From SFLA01 sp964485815 (GTDB lineage Bacteria; Bacillota; Clostridia; Oscillospirales; CAG-382): a DNA stretch of 8,998 nucleotides. The notes under the pieces were generated by a model. It had not been told where the DNA came from, ran no database searches, and worked only from the letters and a program-made list of their open reading frames with translations. The translations under genes and the position numbers were made by a program. Of the stretch, positions 6,170 to 8,998 are shown in pieces. Each line of letters starts with the position of its first letter. The first letter of the stretch is position 1. The stretch is taken from the NCBI GenBank assembly GCA_964485815.1, contig CAZAJX010000052.1, forward strand, positions 1-8,998, read 5' to 3'.

Positions 6170-6296
6170 AATGAGGAATGAGGAATGAGGAATGAGAAAT
6201 TACGGAAGATTTTTGTTCGCAGAACAAAAATCAACCATCATTCATCATTTAGCATCGCGTTCCGCGATGCGTCGCATTCATCATTTCTCATTTTCT
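6170..6296 (+). repeat. Composite hairpin/heptamer repeat, copy 5
   Basis: The core runs forward (CGGAAG 6203-6208 to AACCAT 6233-6238). Stem GATTTTTGTTC (6208-6218), loop GCA, complement at 6222-6232. The left arm is AATGAGG x3 (6170-6190) plus AATGAGA. The right arm is CATTCATCATTTA, a second hairpin (GCATCGCG, loop TTC, CGCGATGC; 6252-6270), then GTCGCATTCATCATTTCTCATT. The whole right arm is translated as the C-terminal tail of the DUF2953 protein, and the 6238-6240 stop codon lies at the core edge. Confidence 0.9.
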
Positions 6297-6909
6297 TCTG
6301 TCTTGTTTTTAACTTATACTTTACCCATATCCACGCCGCCGAAACTGCGGTAATAACCACGTTCCACAGCATTACGGAAGCGCCGATATCCACGTAGATA
6401 TCCATACTTTCGCTCAGGAAATCGGGCTTGCATTCGGAATATATCCGCGCTCCTTTTTTGTGGCGGTAGTTAAGTATAATTTCGTTCAGGTTTGCCATAA
6501 GCCCGCTTATACCGCCGTAAAGTATGGCGGTCTGCGCCGCATCGGGCGTGCCTACGGAAACCTTGAGCACGTATTTTTCTATTCTTATCTTTTTGCCGAA
6601 ATGCTTGTAAGCGCCGGCGGTAAGGTTCTTGAAAAACTCAAGCTGTTCCTTAAAAGGAACTTTTTGTTTTTCCTTTATCTTTTTTTGCTTTGCTTTTTTC
6701 TTCTTTTCCTTTTTCGGCGCTTCTTCTTTGGGCTTTTCTTCGGATTCGTCCGTTTTGATATAATCGTTCAAGGCTATTTCATAGGAAATTTTCCCCAAAG
6801 CGACTTTTACAAAAAGCTCGTTACACCAAGCAACAAACACCTTTGCCCGCAGGCATAGAAAAAGACAAAAAAGTGCGATAATACCGAGTATTATATAAAG
6901 AGCTAACAC
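6238..6909 (-). CDS. DUF2953 membrane-anchored protein with repeat-derived tail
   Basis: This 223-residue protein starts at GTG (6907-6909), supported by GGAGG (6917-6921) at 7 nt spacing and a 7-nt overlap with scpB. One N-terminal transmembrane segment spans about residues 2-20. A highly charged linker follows (about 54-85, Glu/Lys rich: EEKPKEEAPKKEKKKKAKQK), then a conserved-looking domain with SVGTPDAAQTAILYGGISGL. A second hydrophobic segment lies near the end (SVMLWNVVITAVSAAWIWV). The family is common beside scpB and gerW in Clostridia and has no assigned reaction; a sporulation link is inferred from context only. The final 17 residues, MRNDECDASRNAMLNDE, are encoded by repeat copy 5, which also supplies the TGA. 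The native C-terminus was probably near TRQKK. Confidence 0.88.
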   Translation of the reverse strand: MLALYIILGIIALFCLFLCLRAKVFVAWCNELFVKVALGKISYEIALNDYIKTDESEEKPKEEAPKKEKKKKAKQKKIKEKQKVPFKEQLEFFKNLTAGAYKHFGKKIRIEKYVLKVSVGTPDAAQTAILYGGISGLMANLNEIILNYRHKKGARIYSECKPDFLSESMDIYVDIGASVMLWNVVITAVSAAWIWVKYKLKTRQKKMRNDECDASRNAMLNDE

Positions 6910-7466
6910 TGCTCGTCCTCCGGTATAAGGCTTCCCACGGTTTCGCTTTCCGCCATCAGCACGCCGGTATCGGGCAGTTCGGAAAGGCTCTCAAGCCCAA
7001 AACAGCGCAGGAAGTTTTCTCCCGTACCCAGAAGGGTTGGTCTGCCGGGTGCATCCAGCACGCCCTTTTCGCAGATCAAGCCTTTATCCAGCAGAGAACC
7101 CACAATGTATGTGGAATCCACACCGCGCACCGTTTCTATAAAGGAACGGGTTACGGGCTGGTTGTATGCGATTATCGCCAGCACCTCCAGTGCCGCCTTG
7201 GAAAGAGGGGGAGTCTTTTTCATCTCCAGCGCCTTTCTCACCAGGTCTGCCATACAGCTTTTGGTGCATATCTGGTACGCCCCGTCAAGGAATATAAGCT
7301 GAATACCGCTGTCTGCGGAATCAAGGCGGGCACGCAAATATTCTGCCGCCTGTGTAAGCTCATCGGAGGTTATATCAAAAAGCTCGGTAAGGCGTTCTTT
7401 TTGAACGGGAGCACCGCAGGCGAAAAGCACCGCTTCCATAGCCGCGGAAATTTCGGATACGTTCAT
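6903..7466 (-). CDS. scpB: Chromosome segregation and condensation protein ScpB
   Basis: ScpB is the winged-helix dimer that, with ScpA, forms the non-SMC part of the condensin-like SMC-ScpAB complex that organises and separates replicated chromosomes. The 187-residue sequence shows the family core: LSKAALEVLAIIAYNQPVTR (about 89-108), SFIETVRGVDSTYIVGSLLDKGLI, and GRPTLLGTGENFLRCFGLESLSELP. The N-terminal winged helix (SEISAAMEAVLFACGAPV) is intact. ATG 7464-7466 follows the scpA stop by 3 nt, with a GGAGGAG-type site inside the end of scpA (7473-7482). The tail after SELP is short and acidic. The gene is tightly coupled with scpA and the DUF2953 gene. Confidence 0.97.
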   Translation of the reverse strand: MNVSEISAAMEAVLFACGAPVQKERLTELFDITSDELTQAAEYLRARLDSADSGIQLIFLDGAYQICTKSCMADLVRKALEMKKTPPLSKAALEVLAIIAYNQPVTRSFIETVRGVDSTYIVGSLLDKGLICEKGVLDAPGRPTLLGTGENFLRCFGLESLSELPDTGVLMAESETVGSLIPEDEQC

Positions 7467-7469
7467 TTT

Positions 7470-8183
7470 TTACTCCTCCTCCGTTACAATTTCAAGGTAA
7501 ACGTCGTCCCCGTTGCCTTCCACCCGCAAAGCGCCGTCCCGCACCATTTCAAGCAGTGCAAGGAAGGTGGCGATAATCTCGCCTCTGCCGCCGCAATCGT
7601 CAAAAAGGACGGTAAAAACGCATCTTTTAAGGCGGGAAAGCCGCTTTGATATGTGCAGCACCTTTTCGTCCACCGTAAAATACCGCTCGTTTTCCAGCTT
7701 TTCAAACAAAGCGGGGGTGTCTTTTTGGCTGTCCTCGGGAATTCGTGTGCCCATTCGTATAAACGCTTCCACCAGAAGGGAAACGGGGTGAAGCCTTGAA
7801 TAGCTTCCGGGGGGCAATTCCTCGGGCTCACGGGTAAATCTATCGTAAAATTCCTCTGCTCTGTCCTTCAGAAGCACCGCCGCAAGCTGTGCCTTGCGGT
7901 GCTCAAGCAGTGCATCCACCAGCACCTGTCTGGGGTCTTCCTCTCCCTCCTCGCGGGGGAGAAGCATACGGGATTTTATAAGCATCAGGGTGGAGCCCAT
8001 AACTATAAAGTCCCCCGTAACCTCCATCTGCTGGGACTGCAGAGTTTCGATATATTCGATATACTGCTCGCATATTTCGGATATGGGGATATCGAGTATA
8101 TCTATTTTATGCTTTTGTATAAGAGCAAGCAGCAGGTCGAGAGGACCCTCGTATTGCTCGATTTTTACAATTTTTTCTTCCAT
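7470..8183 (-). CDS. scpA: Chromosome segregation and condensation protein ScpA (kleisin)
   Basis: ScpA is the kleisin that bridges the SMC ATPase heads and binds ScpB. The 237-residue sequence begins with the typical kleisin N-terminus (YEGPLDLLLALIQKHKIDILDIPI, about residues 11-34), then the GDFIVMGSTLMLIKSRMLLP helix, a variable acidic middle, and a C-terminal winged helix (FTVLFDDCGGRGEIIATFLALLEMVRDGALRVEG). The length is normal. ATG 8181-8183 sits one base from the protease stop (TGATATG) with AGGAG at 8195-8199, an 11-nt spacing that is slightly long; coupling to the upstream gene may help initiation. Confidence 0.97.
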   Translation of the reverse strand: MEEKIVKIEQYEGPLDLLLALIQKHKIDILDIPISEICEQYIEYIETLQSQQMEVTGDFIVMGSTLMLIKSRMLLPREEGEEDPRQVLVDALLEHRKAQLAAVLLKDRAEEFYDRFTREPEELPPGSYSRLHPVSLLVEAFIRMGTRIPEDSQKDTPALFEKLENERYFTVDEKVLHISKRLSRLKRCVFTVLFDDCGGRGEIIATFLALLEMVRDGALRVEGNGDDVYLEIVTEEE

Positions 8184-8184
8184 A

Positions 8185-8907
8185 TCAGAAAAGGCTCCTG
8201 ATAAGCGACCACAAAGCGTAGCCGGGAATGGAGAAAATACTTATAAGCGCTTCCCGTATATAATCAATGGGCCACCATATTATATTTATAATGTTGCCGA
8301 TCACGGGAATATTGTCCCCCACTATGAGCACCAGCATTACTATATAGAAGTATCTTTCCCACATAAGGTATTTTGCGGCAACTCTTCCGGGGAGCAGGCA
8401 GGAAAGCACCTTGCTTCCGTCCAACGGGGGAAGAGGTATAAGGTTAAACACCGCAAGACCTATATTAAGAGTGGCGGCGATATAGAATGCGTAAAACAAT
8501 ACCATTCCCGCCGTGCCCACGGGCACAAATATATCCACAGCAGTATAGAGCAGGGAAAAAATGAACGCAAGTATAAGGTTGGAAACGGGGCCCGCAAGGG
8601 CAACCAAGGCAATATCTCTCTTGGGCTTGCGCAGATTGCGGTAGTTAACGGGAACGGGCTTTGCCCAGCCGTAGCCCACAAGCAGCATGGATAACGCACC
8701 CATAGGGTCAAGATGGGCAAGGGGATTAAGGGATATGCGCCCGTTCATATATGCGGTATCGTCACCGCATTTGTGCGCCATCCATCCGTGGGCGCATTCA
8801 TGCACCGTAAGGGAAAATAAAAGAGATATTACGGTAAGAGATGCAAAAATTGCTATTTCCGCCACGGAAGAACCGGCGAGGTAGGATTGAATAAAGGAAA
8901 TTATCAT
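8185..8907 (-). CDS. Site-2 protease family (M50) membrane metalloprotease
   Basis: This 240-residue multi-pass membrane protein is a minimal site-2-type zinc protease. The zinc motif HECAH is at residues 36-40 within a transmembrane helix. GWAKPVPVN (80-88), the AGPVSN segment (105-110) and NLIPLPPLDG (155-164, with D163 as third zinc ligand) are signatures of this subgroup. About five or six hydrophobic helices are visible and no PDZ domain. The family cleaves membrane-embedded substrates; the target here is unknown, although the type located next to scpA is widespread in Bacillota. ATG 8905-8907 is chosen because it opens the family-like N-terminus and lies just after the repeat; the 29 codons upstream in frame are translated repeat. 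The Shine-Dalgarno is poor (AAAGAAAG). Confidence 0.93.
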   Translation of the reverse strand: MIISFIQSYLAGSSVAEIAIFASLTVISLLFSLTVHECAHGWMAHKCGDDTAYMNGRISLNPLAHLDPMGALSMLLVGYGWAKPVPVNYRNLRKPKRDIALVALAGPVSNLILAFIFSLLYTAVDIFVPVGTAGMVLFYAFYIAATLNIGLAVFNLIPLPPLDGSKVLSCLLPGRVAAKYLMWERYFYIVMLVLIVGDNIPVIGNIINIIWWPIDYIREALISIFSIPGYALWSLIRSLF

Positions 8908-8922
8908 AGTGTATCTTTCTTT

Positions 8923-8998
8923 AATGAGGAATGAGGAATGAGGAATGAGGAATGAGAAATTACGGAAGATTTTTGTTCTGCGAACAAAAATCAACCAT
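8923..8998 (+). repeat. Composite hairpin/heptamer repeat, copy 6 (cut by window end)
   Basis: The left arm has AATGAGG x4 (8923-8950) plus AATGAGA. The forward core CGGAAG (8963-8968) to AACCAT (8993-8998) contains stem GATTTTTGTTC (8968-8978), loop TGC and its complement at 8982-8992. The core is identical to copy 5 except for the loop. The right arm lies outside the window. It is directly upstream of the protease start codon. Confidence 0.9.

Noticed and set aside
8966..8998. Promoter inside the repeat core (TTGATT with a box 17 bp away on the minus strand)
   Set aside because: The -10 candidate (AATCTT) is poor and both boxes are explained by the palindromic stem.

Overview
The window reads as a piece of a Bacillota chromosome, most likely an endospore-forming or formerly spore-forming gut Clostridia lineage (Oscillospirales-like; this placement is inference). 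The evidence is the gene set: ScpA/ScpB, a GerW/YtfJ-family sporulation protein, a DUF2953 protein, a YqeK-type Ap4A hydrolase, RsfS and a bacterial LeuRS, with Clostridia-like order and strong AGGAGG-type ribosome binding sites. Nothing looks like phage, plasmid or a defence island.

Layout. Positions 1-205 hold small hairpins, one copy of a dispersed repeat and a near-consensus promoter. Positions 206-958 (+) encode a six-helix membrane protein of unknown family. Positions 959-1156 are a convergent intergenic region in which two look-alike terminators flank a second repeat copy. Everything from 1157 to the right edge lies on the minus strand. In order of transcription it is: site-2 protease (M50), scpA, scpB, DUF2953 protein, [repeat], gerW, rluB, yhbY, yqeK, [repeat], rsfS, [repeat], leuS. 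Most neighbours overlap by a few bases or sit 1-3 bases apart (TGATATG, ATGA and TAATG junctions), so this is probably one or a few operons. Two usually separate conserved clusters are joined: chromosome segregation/sporulation (M50-scpAB-DUF2953-gerW-rluB) and ribosome maturation/nucleotide housekeeping (yhbY-yqeK-rsfS-leuS). nadD, which commonly sits between yhbY and yqeK, is absent.

The most interesting content is not a protein. Six copies of a composite repeat occupy every gap of about 100 bp or more. Each has a core (CGGAAG ... AACCAT) with a perfect 11-bp hairpin, flanked by arms of tandem heptamers. The left arm is purine-rich (AATGAGG-like) and the right arm pyrimidine-rich (TTCCTCA-like) whichever way the core faces. 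Three copies carry a second hairpin in one arm. Stem sequences differ between copies but always stay paired, which is compensatory covariation. The purine strand has TGA in all three frames and the pyrimidine strand is open in all three. As a result the repeat supplies stop codons and C-terminal residues to neighbouring genes, and false N-terminal extensions to others. The mechanism that spreads it is not in the window.
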